This document shows positions 1 through 6,733 of a DNA stretch of 22,791 bases, piece after piece. A program made the translations under genes and the position numbers. The stretch spans positions 1 to 22,791 of the forward strand of contig CAJMOP010000023.1 in assembly GCA_905215115.1 (NCBI GenBank), in the 5' to 3' direction. The notes beneath the pieces were generated by a model. It saw only the letters and a list, made by a program, of their open reading frames with translations, made no database searches and had not been told where the DNA came from. Within the stretch, counting starts at the first letter, position 1. The number at the start of each line of letters is the position of its first letter. This DNA comes from an uncultured bacterium (GTDB lineage Bacteria; Actinomycetota; Coriobacteriia; Coriobacteriales; Coriobacteriaceae).

Positions 1-607
1 CAACATGGTCGCCGGGGCCAAGCACGCGATGGCCGCGCGTGGTGTTGCCGCTCGTCACGTCGGCAAACGACACGGGCACAACATCCTCGCCCAGAAGGCA
101 GCAAATCCAGCGGACCGGACGCACGAACGTCGCGTGCTCGTGGCCCCAGCGCTGGGAGCGGTAGTTGGGCCACTGCAGGCCGGCAATGGTCTTCTCGCAC
201 AGGGCCGTCAGGATCGGGGTTGCCGGTGCGGAGGGAATGTTCTTCTCGGCAAAGACATACTCACGGCCGTCGGTGTCCTCGCGACGGACCAGATCCTCGG
301 CACCCACACCGCACTTGCGGGCAAAGCCCTGGGCGGCCTTGGTGGCGTTGCCGTCGGCATCGAAGGCAATGTTAGCCGCGGGACCGCGCTTGACCTCGTG
401 AACCTCATCGGTCGCAGTGGCGACGTTGGCCACGAGCGCAGCCAGACGACGCGGGCTCGAGATCACGCGGACCTCGCCATGGGCCAGACCGGCCTCGTCG
501 AGGCCCTTGGCAATCATGGTGCCAAGCTGCTTGACGGCATTGTTCAGCGGTGCGGAGGGCATTTCCTCCGTACCGATCTCAAACAGGAAATCCTTAGCGT
601 CTGCCAT
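1..607 (-). CDS. glyS: Glycyl-tRNA synthetase beta subunit, N-terminal part (cut by window edge)
   Basis: This is the beta chain of the two-subunit (alpha2-beta2) glycyl-tRNA synthetase, which charges tRNA-Gly in the cytoplasm together with GlyQ. The first 202 codons are visible. They open with MADAKDFLFEIGTEEMP, the hallmark start of GlyS, followed by the family segments SSPRRLAALV and RPVRWI. The family is normally near 690 residues, so about 70% lies beyond base 1. The ATG is at 605-607, three bases after the glyQ stop, with a GAGGTGG ribosome site inside the end of glyQ. The two subunits are therefore almost certainly co-transcribed and probably translationally coupled. I saw no frameshift in the visible part. 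The large plus-strand reading frame over this region is an antisense shadow. Confidence 0.96.
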   Translation of the reverse strand, partial: MADAKDFLFEIGTEEMPSAPLNNAVKQLGTMIAKGLDEAGLAHGEVRVISSPRRLAALVANVATATDEVHEVKRGPAANIAFDADGNATKAAQGFARKCGVGAEDLVRREDTDGREYVFAEKNIPSAPATPILTALCEKTIAGLQWPNYRSQRWGHEHATFVRPVRWICCLLGEDVVPVSFADVTSGNTTRGHRVLGPGDHV

Positions 608-610
608 GGC

Positions 611-1522
611 TTACGCCACCTCGCCTTCCTGGTCTGCATTCTCGTTGACTCCGGCGACCTCGGCCATATAGGCCTCGCAGCACGCCTTGGCGACGGCGCG
701 GACGCGCAGGATGTAGTTGGCACGCTCGACCGCAGACAGGGTGCCGCGGGCATCAAGCAGATTGAAAGCGTGGCTGCACTTCATGACGCAGTCGTATGCG
801 GGCAGCGGCAGCTTGCATTCCAGGCAGGAATGGCACTCGGCCTCGTAGTCGTCAAACTTCTGACGCATCATCTCGACGTTGGCGACCTCAAAGTTATAGG
901 CACTGAACTCGCGCTCGTTCTCGAGGAACACGTCGCCGTAGGTCATGGGCGTGCCGTCGGGCAGATAGCTCCACACCAGATCGTAGACCGAGTTGACGCC
1001 CTGGGCGTACATGGCGATACGCTCCAGGCCATAGGTGATCTCGACGGGCACGGGGTCGACCTCGATACCGCCCACCTGCTGGAAGTACGTAAACTGCGTG
1101 ACCTCCATGCCGTTGAGCCAGACCTCCCAGCCAAGGCCCCAGGCGCCCAGGGTCGGGCTCTCCCAGTCGTCCTCGACAAAGCGGACGTCATGGTCGTTGG
1201 GGTCCAGGCCAATGGCGGCAAGAGACCCCAGGTAAAGCTCCTGGGCGTTGACCGGCGAGGGCTTGATGAGCACCTGGAACTGATAGTAGTGCTGCATGCG
1301 GTTGGGGTTCTCGCCGTAGCGACCGTCGGCGGGACGGCGGCAGGGCTGCGCATAGCAGGTGCGCCATTCGGCAGGACCGAGCGAGCGCAGCGTGGTGGCG
1401 GTATGGAAGGTACCGGCACCGACCTCGGAGTCATAGGGCTGCATAATGACGCAGCCCTGCTCGCCCCAGTACTGCTGGAGGCGCAGGATGATGTCTTGGA
1501 AGGAAAGCGATGAAGCGTTCAT
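611..1522 (-). CDS. glyQ: Glycyl-tRNA synthetase alpha subunit
   Basis: This is the catalytic alpha subunit of heterotetrameric glycyl-tRNA synthetase, which makes glycyl-adenylate and charges tRNA-Gly with GlyS. At 303 residues it matches the usual family length. Conserved stretches are visible throughout: GEQGCVIMQPYD near residue 25, GAGTFHTATTLRSLGP near 40, RRPADGRYGENPNRMQHYYQ near 66, and GWEVWLNGMEVTQFTYFQQV near 130. The ATG at 1520-1522 has a purine-rich GAGGGG about 10 bases upstream. It follows lepB by 59 bases. That gap holds no convincing terminator, T-box leader or strong promoter, only a weak TATAGT -10-like hexamer. I infer read-through from the rpsP operon, possibly with a weak internal promoter. 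Confidence 0.98.
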   Translation of the reverse strand: MNASSLSFQDIILRLQQYWGEQGCVIMQPYDSEVGAGTFHTATTLRSLGPAEWRTCYAQPCRRPADGRYGENPNRMQHYYQFQVLIKPSPVNAQELYLGSLAAIGLDPNDHDVRFVEDDWESPTLGAWGLGWEVWLNGMEVTQFTYFQQVGGIEVDPVPVEITYGLERIAMYAQGVNSVYDLVWSYLPDGTPMTYGDVFLENEREFSAYNFEVANVEMMRQKFDDYEAECHSCLECKLPLPAYDCVMKCSHAFNLLDARGTLSAVERANYILRVRAVAKACCEAYMAEVAGVNENADQEGEVA

Positions 1523-1581
1523 GCCTCTAATATCCCCTCGTCGAAACGATTACACGGTTAGGTACTGTACTATAGCGGTTT

Positions 1582-2145
1582 TTAGTCGATAGCGCCGATG
1601 CGGTTGAGCGGCCAGTAGCGCACAAGCGCCACAGCGATCAAATCAGAGCGATCGACGGGACCAAAGTAGCGCGAGTCGGCAGAATTTTCGCGGTTGTCGC
1701 CCATCACCCACACGCACCCGTCGGGAACGGTGTAGGGATAACTCACCTGGGCGGCGGGCGCCTGGACCGAAAGCGGCCAGCTCATGCCCGTCGTATAGTC
1801 CTCGTCGAGCGCTTGGCCGTCAACGACGACCTTGCCGTCCTGAAGGTCGACCGTCTGGCCGGCCGTGGCGATGACGCGCTTTACCAGCACGTCATGCTCG
1901 GATGTGGCATCGGGGTTGTGAAACACCACGATATCGCCCTGTTTGACGGGCTGTCCGAGTTCGAGCGTCACCTTCTGCGCCAGAATCTGATCGCCGATCT
2001 CGATCGTGTCCTCCATGGAACCGGTGGGCACTACAAAGGGCTCGACCACAAACGAGCGAATCAAGAAGGTGGCGACCAGTGCGATCGCGATGACCGCGAT
2101 CCACTCAAAAGCGCCCCTCAACGCGGAATGTTGCGTAGGAACCAT
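1582..2145 (-). CDS. lepB: Signal peptidase I
   Basis: This is type I signal peptidase, the membrane serine/lysine protease that removes signal peptides from exported proteins outside the membrane. From the ATG at 2145 it has 187 residues, typical of the short Gram-positive type. One N-terminal membrane span (about 13-33) precedes the catalytic serine in PTGSMEDTI (Ser43). The general-base lysine lies in VLVKRVIA (Lys89), and box E reads GDNRENSADSR (about 149-159). I prefer this ATG because GAGGAG lies five bases upstream. A GTG two codons earlier (2151) would give a GTGA overlap with the trmD stop, but the ribosome site would then touch the start codon. It follows trmD almost directly. LepB after trmD, with no rplS between, is a lineage-specific variant of this operon. 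Confidence 0.96.
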   Translation of the reverse strand: MVPTQHSALRGAFEWIAVIAIALVATFLIRSFVVEPFVVPTGSMEDTIEIGDQILAQKVTLELGQPVKQGDIVVFHNPDATSEHDVLVKRVIATAGQTVDLQDGKVVVDGQALDEDYTTGMSWPLSVQAPAAQVSYPYTVPDGCVWVMGDNRENSADSRYFGPVDRSDLIAVALVRYWPLNRIGAID

Positions 2146-2147
2146 AT

Positions 2148-2906
2148 TCACTCCTCGCTCTGCGAATACGAAGCGTCAAGGATCACCTGCGCGTAAGCGC
2201 GCTCCTCGGGCGTGAGCCGCGCCGTCTCGATCAAGTCCGGACGCCAGCGGCAGGTGCGCTCGATGGCGTTCTTGCGACGCCAGGCATCGACCTTGGCGTG
2301 ATCGCCGCTCACGAGCACCGGAGGCACGCCCTCGCCGTTGAACTCGGCGGGGCGGGTGTACTGCGCGTACTCGAGCAGGCCTCCGTCCTCGGCGGTCGAG
2401 AACGACTCGTCCACGTTGCTCATCTCGTCACCAAGGGCGCCGGGGATCAGGCGTACGACGGCATCGGCAACGACCATAGCGGGAAGCTCGCCGCCCGTGA
2501 GCACGTAATCGCCGATCGACAGGCGCTCGTCGGCATACGCATAGGCACGCTCGTCGACACCTTCGTAACGGCTGCACACAAACAGCAGGCGCTCGCTTTT
2601 GAGCAGGCGCTCGGCCACATGCTGCGTAAAAGGCTCGCCGCACGGGGTGAAGAACACCACCGTCGGCTTGGGGCCCTCCGCGCTAATGGCCTCGATGGCC
2701 TCGGCGATAGGCTCGACCTTCATGAGCATGCCCTGCCCGCCGCCGTACGGCTCGTCATCGACGGTACGATGACGGTCGTGCGTCCAGTCGCGCAGGTTAT
2801 ACGCCTTAAAATCAAAAAGGCCGGCCTTGCGGGCGCGGCCCAAAATCGATGTGGACATGACGGGCTCAAACATCTCGGGAAAGACCGAAAGGGTCTCAAT
2901 CAGCAT
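2148..2906 (-). CDS. trmD: tRNA (guanine-N1)-methyltransferase
   Basis: TrmD methylates G37 next to the anticodon of tRNAs reading CNN codons, using S-adenosylmethionine, and so prevents +1 frameshifting. The 252-residue protein shows the SPOUT-family trefoil-knot sequences: DDEPYGGGQGM near residue 50, CSRYEGVDER near 111 and SIGDYVLTGGE at 130-140. The N-terminal FPEMFEPV segment and the C-terminal arginine-rich tRNA-binding region are also present. The ATG at 2904-2906 has a strong GGGAGGA ribosome site ending five bases upstream, which overlaps the rimM stop region. The gap to rimM is ten bases and the gap to lepB two, so it sits firmly inside one operon. Length and motifs look complete. 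Confidence 0.98.
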   Translation of the reverse strand: MLIETLSVFPEMFEPVMSTSILGRARKAGLFDFKAYNLRDWTHDRHRTVDDEPYGGGQGMLMKVEPIAEAIEAISAEGPKPTVVFFTPCGEPFTQHVAERLLKSERLLFVCSRYEGVDERAYAYADERLSIGDYVLTGGELPAMVVADAVVRLIPGALGDEMSNVDESFSTAEDGGLLEYAQYTRPAEFNGEGVPPVLVSGDHAKVDAWRRKNAIERTCRWRPDLIETARLTPEERAYAQVILDASYSQSEE

Positions 2907-2916
2907 GTTGTCCTCC

Positions 2917-3438
2917 CTACTTGTCCATATCGATCAGGCCGTCCATAACGTGGACGGAAATTGTTCCTGTGTCGGGAAGATCGAGCACAACCTGCTCGAT
3001 CACGGGAATCAGTACCTCGCCGTACCGATCGCCCTCGACAACCCAAACATCGTTAGCGGGCGTCGACATGATCTCGACGATCGTACCGAGTGAACCGAAG
3101 CGCTCGTCGACCACCTCGCGACCCATCAGGTCGGAATAGGCGGCGTCGAGTGAATCGAGCTCAAAATCGTCACGATTTGCCAACACATAGCATCCCGTGA
3201 TGCCCTCGGCGGCCGTCAAGTCGTCAATGCCCTCAAACGAGACCAGATCGCCATCGCCCGTATTGGTGACGGACACGACCGTGCAAAAGCGGTCGCGCTT
3301 GAGCGCCGGCGGCGTCAGGGCGACGCGCATACCCGGCTCTAATACAGAAGGAAGCCCCCGCAGCGGCTGCGCGAGGACCTCCCCCTTCCTTCCGTGCGGC
3401 TTGACCACACGGGCGATGTTTTTGTACTGGGACCTCAA
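2917..3438 (-). CDS. rimM: 16S rRNA-processing protein RimM
   Basis: RimM binds ribosomal protein S19 and helps mature the 30S head. The 173-residue protein has the N-terminal RimM beta-barrel, opening with IARVVKPHGRKGEVLAQPL (from residue 8). A C-terminal PRC-barrel follows (about 98-170, with GREVVDERFGSLGTIVEI and a conserved NDVWVV). The start is TTG at 3436-3438. No other start codon lies between an in-frame stop about 20 bases upstream and the conserved IARVVKPHG, so TTG is effectively forced. The start sits in the centre of a palindrome (3430-3443), and the best ribosome-site match (AGGA) is only two bases away. Translation probably depends on coupling to khpA, whose stop codon is four bases upstream. 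Confidence 0.96.
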   Translation of the reverse strand: MRSQYKNIARVVKPHGRKGEVLAQPLRGLPSVLEPGMRVALTPPALKRDRFCTVVSVTNTGDGDLVSFEGIDDLTAAEGITGCYVLANRDDFELDSLDAAYSDLMGREVVDERFGSLGTIVEIMSTPANDVWVVEGDRYGEVLIPVIEQVVLDLPDTGTISVHVMDGLIDMDK

Positions 3439-3443
3439 GGTCC
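3430..3443 (-). promoter_or_regulatory. Palindrome enclosing the rimM TTG start codon
   Basis: On the minus strand this reads GGACCTTGAGGTCC, a perfect 6-bp inverted repeat around two bases. As RNA it could fold as a 5-bp GGACC/GGUCC stem with a UUGA tetraloop. The rimM start codon would then sit in the loop, with the only AGGA ribosome-site match in the stem. It could limit independent initiation until ribosomes finishing khpA open it. Function is inference; the palindrome itself is plain in the sequence. Confidence 0.45.
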
Positions 3444-3727
3444 TAGCCCAGAACCTCTACCTCGACAGCAGTGTCGAGGCGAGCGGCCAGTGCACGGGCG
3501 AGCGTGCGAATGGCCTTGATGGTACGGCCACGACGGCCGATGACCTTAGCGACGTCATCCTCGGCGACCGAAACCTCAATCGTGGAGGCGTCGTCACCAT
3601 CGATGACCTCAAGGCTCACGGAATCCGGGTCGTCGACGATCTGAACAACGAGATATTCGACGAGATCGGCGATGCGATCTGAGAGCATTGCCTCACCCTC
3701 GAGCCGTGCAGCGTCAACCTCAGGCAC
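3443..3727 (-). CDS. khpA: KH-domain RNA-binding protein (KhpA-like)
   Basis: This is a small KH-domain RNA-binding protein encoded between S16 and RimM, as in many Gram-positive bacteria. KhpA pairs with KhpB in several Firmicutes and affects cell elongation and division through RNA binding. The KH fold carries its GxxG nucleic-acid loop as GRRG (residues 64-67) within VAKVIGRRGRTIKAIRTLA. I chose GTG at 3725-3727 (94 residues) because GAGGAG lies six bases upstream. The family is usually 75-85 residues, so the ATG at codon 14 (MLSDRIADLV, 81 residues), with GAGGs just upstream, is a real alternative. The spacing to rpsP is three bases. Family identity is secure; the exact start and a link to elongation here are inference. 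Confidence 0.92.
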   Translation of the reverse strand: MPEVDAARLEGEAMLSDRIADLVEYLVVQIVDDPDSVSLEVIDGDDASTIEVSVAEDDVAKVIGRRGRTIKAIRTLARALAARLDTAVEVEVLG

Positions 3728-3730
3728 GAT

Positions 3731-4072
3731 TTACTCCTCGGCGCCCTCAGCGGCCTCAGCGGCAGCCTTAGCGGCCTCGGCCTCTTTGGCGAGCTGCTTC
3801 TTGGACTTCTTGACGACGGTCTCGGTCTTCTCGCCCTCGTTGGCGGCCTTGACCAGAGCGGCGACGGCGTCGGTGAGCTGAGCGCCCTTGGACTGCCAGT
3901 CGGCGATCTTCTCGAGGTCGAGATTGATGGTCTTGGGGGCGGTCATCGGGTTGTAGCGGCCAACCTCCTCGATGATACGACCGTCACGCGGGGCGCGGGA
4001 ATCGGCGACGACGACACGGTAGTACGGACGCTTCTTAGCGCCGTGACGAGCAAGGCGAATCTTGACTGCCAA
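3731..4072 (-). CDS. rpsP: 30S ribosomal protein S16
   Basis: S16 binds 16S rRNA and is needed for 30S assembly. The protein begins MAVKIRLARHGAKKRPYYR, the standard S16 start, and continues with the conserved SRAPRDGRIIEEVGRYNP. The start is TTG at 4070-4072 with an ideal GGAGGAG ribosome site six bases upstream. An in-frame ATG 12 codons earlier would add residues no S16 has and would place the ribosome site inside the gene. At 113 residues it is 25-30 longer than a typical S16. The surplus is a C-terminal tail that begins basic (VVKKSKKQLAKEA) and turns Ala/Glu-rich. It is the first gene of the rpsP-khpA-rimM-trmD-lepB-glyQS run, with a promoter at 4129-4157. Confidence 0.97.
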   Translation of the reverse strand: MAVKIRLARHGAKKRPYYRVVVADSRAPRDGRIIEEVGRYNPMTAPKTINLDLEKIADWQSKGAQLTDAVAALVKAANEGEKTETVVKKSKKQLAKEAEAAKAAAEAAEGAEE

Positions 4073-4091
4073 AGGAAACTCCTCCAACCAA

Positions 4092-4106
4092 GCAGCTTTA
4101 GGCTGC
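4092..4106 (-). other. Small hairpin in the rpsP 5' leader
   Basis: Two 5-base arms (GCAGC and GCTGC) flank a five-base loop in the roughly 50-base untranslated leader between the predicted rpsP start of transcription and its ribosome site. It is too small and lacks a following T-run, so it is not a terminator. It may be a leader structure acting on ribosomal-protein expression, but with a 5-bp stem chance is also possible. Confidence 0.25.
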
Positions 4107-4128
4107 AACTACAAACAAACAGTTGAAC

Positions 4129-4157
4129 ATAATACGCCATCGACGCGGGCAGGTGAA
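4129..4157 (-). promoter_or_regulatory. Promoter of the rpsP operon
   Basis: On the minus strand, TTCACC (4152-4157) is followed by 17 bases and then TATTAT (4129-4134), matching sigma-70-type -35 (4/6) and -10 (5/6) elements at ideal spacing. Predicted transcription starts near 4122, about 50 bases before the rpsP TTG. It is the only promoter-like pair found upstream of the seven-gene block running to glyS. Confidence 0.65.
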
Positions 4158-4261
4158 GTCCGTGAGACCAACTTCTTCGGTGTAGTCGAGGGCAAATCCA
4201 TATCTTAGACAAGAATTCGGGATTTGCAAGCACATACACGCACCCCACATGAGCTGCGCGG

Positions 4262-4267
4262 TATACT
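4262..4267 (+). promoter_or_regulatory. dinB -10 element (TATACT)
   Basis: TATACT matches the -10 consensus at 5/6. No good -35 lies at 16-18 bases, so an activator or extended contacts may be needed. Predicted transcription starts at about 4274, exactly at the A of the first dinB ATG. The transcript would be leaderless if that ATG is used, or have a 39-base leader if the ATG at 4313 is used. No canonical actinobacterial or E. coli-type LexA box was seen. Confidence 0.5.
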
Positions 4268-4273
4268 CATGAC

Positions 4274-5527
4274 ATGGAAAGACGCGAACATACATACGGT
4301 TATGAGGATGCCATGGGCGTCACGCCGCCGCCCTGGACGGGTCCGGCGGTGGGCCTCATGGACCTCGATGCGTTTTTTGCGAGCGTGGAGATGCTCGATC
4401 ATCCCGAATGGCGCGGAAAGCCGCTCATCGTGGGCGGAGACGCCGATTCGCGTGGCGTCGTGTCCACGTGTTCGTATGAGGCACGTCGCTTTGGCGTGCA
4501 CTCTGCCATGGCCTCGGCCGAGGCGCGGCGCTTGTGCCCGCAAGCCATTTGGACGCACGGGCACTTTGATCGCTACCGCGAGGTGAGCGCGCAGGTCATG
4601 GCGATTCTTGCCGAGGAGACGCCGCGCGTTGAGCGCGTATCCATCGACGAAGCCTTTATCGATATCACACCGGGTCGCTTTGCGCCCGAAGACCCGCTAC
4701 TGGTTGCGCGGCGTATAAGCGACCGCGTGGCAGCGCTGGGAGTGACCTGCTCCATTGGCGTGGGCTGCAACAAGACGGTCGCAAAGATCGCAAGCGAGCG
4801 GGATAAGCCGTTTGGGCTGACCATCGTGCGCCCCGGAACCGAGCAGCGCTTTTTGGCCGCGCTGCCGGTATCTGCCATGAGCGGCATCGGGCGCTCGGCC
4901 GAGGAGCGACTGCGCCGCATGCGCATCTACACGCTCGGCGAGCTGTCACGTTCACCGGAATCAACCTTGGCCTCTATTTTTGGCGTCAACGGCGAACGCA
5001 TGCGCCAGCGTGCGCTGGGACTCGAAATATCCGAAGTAACAAGCCTCGATGAGGAACGCGAGGTTAAATCCGTGAGCAATGAGCGCACCTTTGCGAAAGA
5101 TTTGACTGAGCGTGGGGACATCGAAGCGGCGATTGCGCTGTTGGGAGAGTCGGTTGGACGCCGCCTGCGCCGTCAGGGACTGACGGGCGGCACGGTAACG
5201 CTCAAGCTTAAGTATTCGTATGGCAGCGGACGCACGGCGCAGCGGCGGCTTCCCCACCCCACCGACGATGAGAACATCTTTGTGGCGGTTGCGCTCGAAC
5301 TGCTCGACAACATCTGGCAGGAAGGCATGCGTGTTCGCTTAGCGGGTATCGGGATGAGCGACTTTGACCATCAGGGCGGCATCCAGACCGACCTGTTCTG
5401 CGAAGTCGACGACCGCGGAGCCCAATCAAGCGACCGTCGCGACCTCTCAGTCGCGATCGATGCCGTCCGAGACAAGTTCGGCGACACCGCCCTATCTTTC
5501 GGCCGCCAATCCCGCTTCAATGATTAA
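4274..5527 (+). CDS. dinB: DNA polymerase IV (Y-family translesion polymerase)
   Basis: DinB copies past damaged template bases with low fidelity. The 417-residue protein has the Y-family palm with metal ligands in LMDLDAFFASVE (Asp30, steric-gate Phe35) and SIDEAFID (Asp125, Glu126). The finger/palm motif IGVGCNKTVAKIASERDKP and a helix-hairpin-helix region follow (PVSAMSGIGRSAEERL, about 198-213), then a little-finger domain (about 260-365). QTDLF (371-375) fits the beta-clamp-binding pentapeptide. The polymerase starts at about residue 26. The ATG at 4313 (codon 14) has GAGGA just upstream and is an alternative start; the ATG used here has no ribosome site but coincides with the predicted transcript start. 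It is a single gene on the opposite strand from all its neighbours. Confidence 0.95.
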   Translation: MERREHTYGYEDAMGVTPPPWTGPAVGLMDLDAFFASVEMLDHPEWRGKPLIVGGDADSRGVVSTCSYEARRFGVHSAMASAEARRLCPQAIWTHGHFDRYREVSAQVMAILAEETPRVERVSIDEAFIDITPGRFAPEDPLLVARRISDRVAALGVTCSIGVGCNKTVAKIASERDKPFGLTIVRPGTEQRFLAALPVSAMSGIGRSAEERLRRMRIYTLGELSRSPESTLASIFGVNGERMRQRALGLEISEVTSLDEEREVKSVSNERTFAKDLTERGDIEAAIALLGESVGRRLRRQGLTGGTVTLKLKYSYGSGRTAQRRLPHPTDDENIFVAVALELLDNIWQEGMRVRLAGIGMSDFDHQGGIQTDLFCEVDDRGAQSSDRRDLSVAIDAVRDKFGDTALSFGRQSRFND

Positions 5528-5529
5528 CC

Positions 5530-5582
5530 GCCTTTGTAAAAATAGAAAGCCGGGCAGGTGCGGAAAACCGCAACTGTCCGGC
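5530..5582 (-). terminator. Intrinsic terminator of the obgE-rsfS run, facing convergent dinB
   Basis: Two 15-base arms (5549-5563 and 5568-5582) pair with one mismatch and one G-T around an AAAA loop. On the minus strand the stem is followed by a T-rich tract (TTTCTATTTTT, 5538-5548), as expected for a terminator of the genes ending in rsfS. On the plus strand the stem is preceded by A-rich sequence but not followed by T, so it would stop dinB transcripts less well. It separates the convergent dinB and rsfS. Confidence 0.85.
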
Positions 5583-5625
5583 GAAATGCGCGAGGCTAGC
5601 TAAAAGCCCCATATCAAATGAGCCA

Positions 5626-6081
5626 CTAGAGGAGGTCGAGGGGGAGCTGGGGGGCGTCACCCCAGAGCTTTTCTAGGCGGTAAAAGTCGCGGGCTTCGGG
5701 AGTGAAGACGTGGACGACAACCGAGCCGTAGTCCATGAGCATCCAGGTCTTCTGCTCGCGGCCCTCGATGGAGAACGGATGCTCGCCGCAAGCCTCGGCA
5801 ACCTTCTCCTCGATCTCGTCGACAATCGAATCGACCTGGCGGTTGTTGGTACCGGTGGCAAGCACAAAGTAGTCGCACACGTCGGAAAGCTCGGTCAGGT
5901 CGAGCACCTGCACGTCCTCGCCCTTCTTGTCGTAGGCGGCCTGCGCGGCGGCGCGGGCGACATCCTCGGCGGCGACACCGCTCGCGGACAGCGAGGCGGC
6001 GGTGCGGTCGGACGTGGCAACGAAACTCTTGTGCTCCACACCTTCAAGAATCTGCTCGTCAGTCATGGTCTCGTCGGCCAT
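5626..6081 (-). CDS. rsfS: Ribosome silencing factor RsfS
   Basis: RsfS (DUF143/Iojap family) binds L14 on the 50S subunit and blocks subunit joining in starvation. The conserved domain runs from about residue 42 (VARAAAQAAYDKKGEDVQVLD) to 145. It contains LSDVCDYFVLATGTNNRQVDSI, the W-x-L-M-D-Y-G segment and FYRLEKLWGD. From the ATG at 6081 the protein is 151 residues. An AGAGG ribosome site six bases upstream supports this ATG over a GTG seven codons earlier. Typical RsfS has about 105-120 residues; here an acidic, Ser/Ala-rich N-terminal extension of about 35 residues comes first. It follows yqeK by 28 bases and is the last gene before the terminator at 5530-5582. The nadD-yqeK-rsfS order is widely conserved. 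Confidence 0.95.
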   Translation of the reverse strand: MADETMTDEQILEGVEHKSFVATSDRTAASLSASGVAAEDVARAAAQAAYDKKGEDVQVLDLTELSDVCDYFVLATGTNNRQVDSIVDEIEEKVAEACGEHPFSIEGREQKTWMLMDYGSVVVHVFTPEARDFYRLEKLWGDAPQLPLDLL

Positions 6082-6109
6082 GGAATACCTCTTTCTAGAC
6101 ACACCCGAG

Positions 6110-6733
6110 CTAGCGCAGCTGGGCGTAATGGTTGTAAATCGTAATAGCCGTGGGATAAAGATAGCGCCCGGACTGGATCACAAAGACCAGACCCTGCGCA
6201 AAACAGGAGAAGAACAACTCATCGAGCGAGGACTTCCCCACCATCTTGCGCAGCGCATGGGCATAGTCGCCGTGACGGTTGGGCTCGATGGCATCTGCCA
6301 CAAAGACCACCATATCGAGCGGCGTCATGTCGCAGGCACCCACGGTGTGACGGTCGACAGCCTGGAAAACGGCCGGTGACAGCTCGGGAAAAAGCTGCGG
6401 AAGCTCATAGGCGGCAACAGGGCCATGCAAAAGCGGCGTCGCGGCGGAAGGAGAGCCGGCAACCTTGATGCCATAGTGAAGCGCGCGGGCCACGAGCTCG
6501 TCATCGGAAAGAACCTTGTCCCAGTCGTGAATTAAGCCGGCGGCAGCCGCATCAAAGCGGTCAACGCCGTAGACCTCGGCCAGATGAAGTGCGGTCTCGG
6601 CAACACCCAGCGAATGCACATAGCGCTTGCGCTTATCTTTCATGCGAACATCGAGCAGCTCTTGAATGCGCTTGAGCAGCGCGCGCCCATCGCCCTCAAA
6701 CTGATCCTCTACCGACAACGTAGCCCCCATCAC
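6110..6733 (-). CDS. yqeK: HD-domain hydrolase YqeK (Ap4A hydrolase family)
   Basis: YqeK-family HD proteins cleave diadenosine tetraphosphate symmetrically to two ADP, and this gene usually sits between nadD and rsfS as here. Metal-binding residues can be seen: His40 in RYVHSLGV, His69-Asp70 in GLIHDWDK, His103 in LLHGPVAA, His129 in VDRHTVG and Asp147 in VFVADAIEP. The 207-residue length is slightly above the usual 185-200. It overlaps the nadD stop: a GTG at 6731-6733 makes a GTGA overlap, and an ATG at 6728-6730 is one codon later. No strong ribosome site precedes either, so translation probably depends on coupling to nadD. Which of the two starts is used cannot be decided from sequence. 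Confidence 0.93.
   Translation of the reverse strand: MMGATLSVEDQFEGDGRALLKRIQELLDVRMKDKRKRYVHSLGVAETALHLAEVYGVDRFDAAAAGLIHDWDKVLSDDELVARALHYGIKVAGSPSAATPLLHGPVAAYELPQLFPELSPAVFQAVDRHTVGACDMTPLDMVVFVADAIEPNRHGDYAHALRKMVGKSSLDELFFSCFAQGLVFVIQSGRYLYPTAITIYNHYAQLR

Noticed and set aside
5..1513. A 502-codon plus-strand reading frame at the left edge
   Set aside because: It is antisense to glyQ and glyS, whose protein families are unmistakable. The predicted protein has a low-information composition typical of reverse reading of G+C-rich genes, and no ribosome site supports it.
1523..1581. A T-box or strong promoter ahead of glyQ
   Set aside because: The gap is only 59 bases, with no specifier stem, no T-box motif and no -35 to go with the TATAGT-like hexamer.
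4287..4304. A possible LexA box near dinB (CGAAC...GGTT)
   Set aside because: The half-sites are eight bases apart, not four, and the second is imperfect, so it does not fit the actinobacterial CGAAC-N4-GTTCG form or the E. coli CTG-N10-CAG form.
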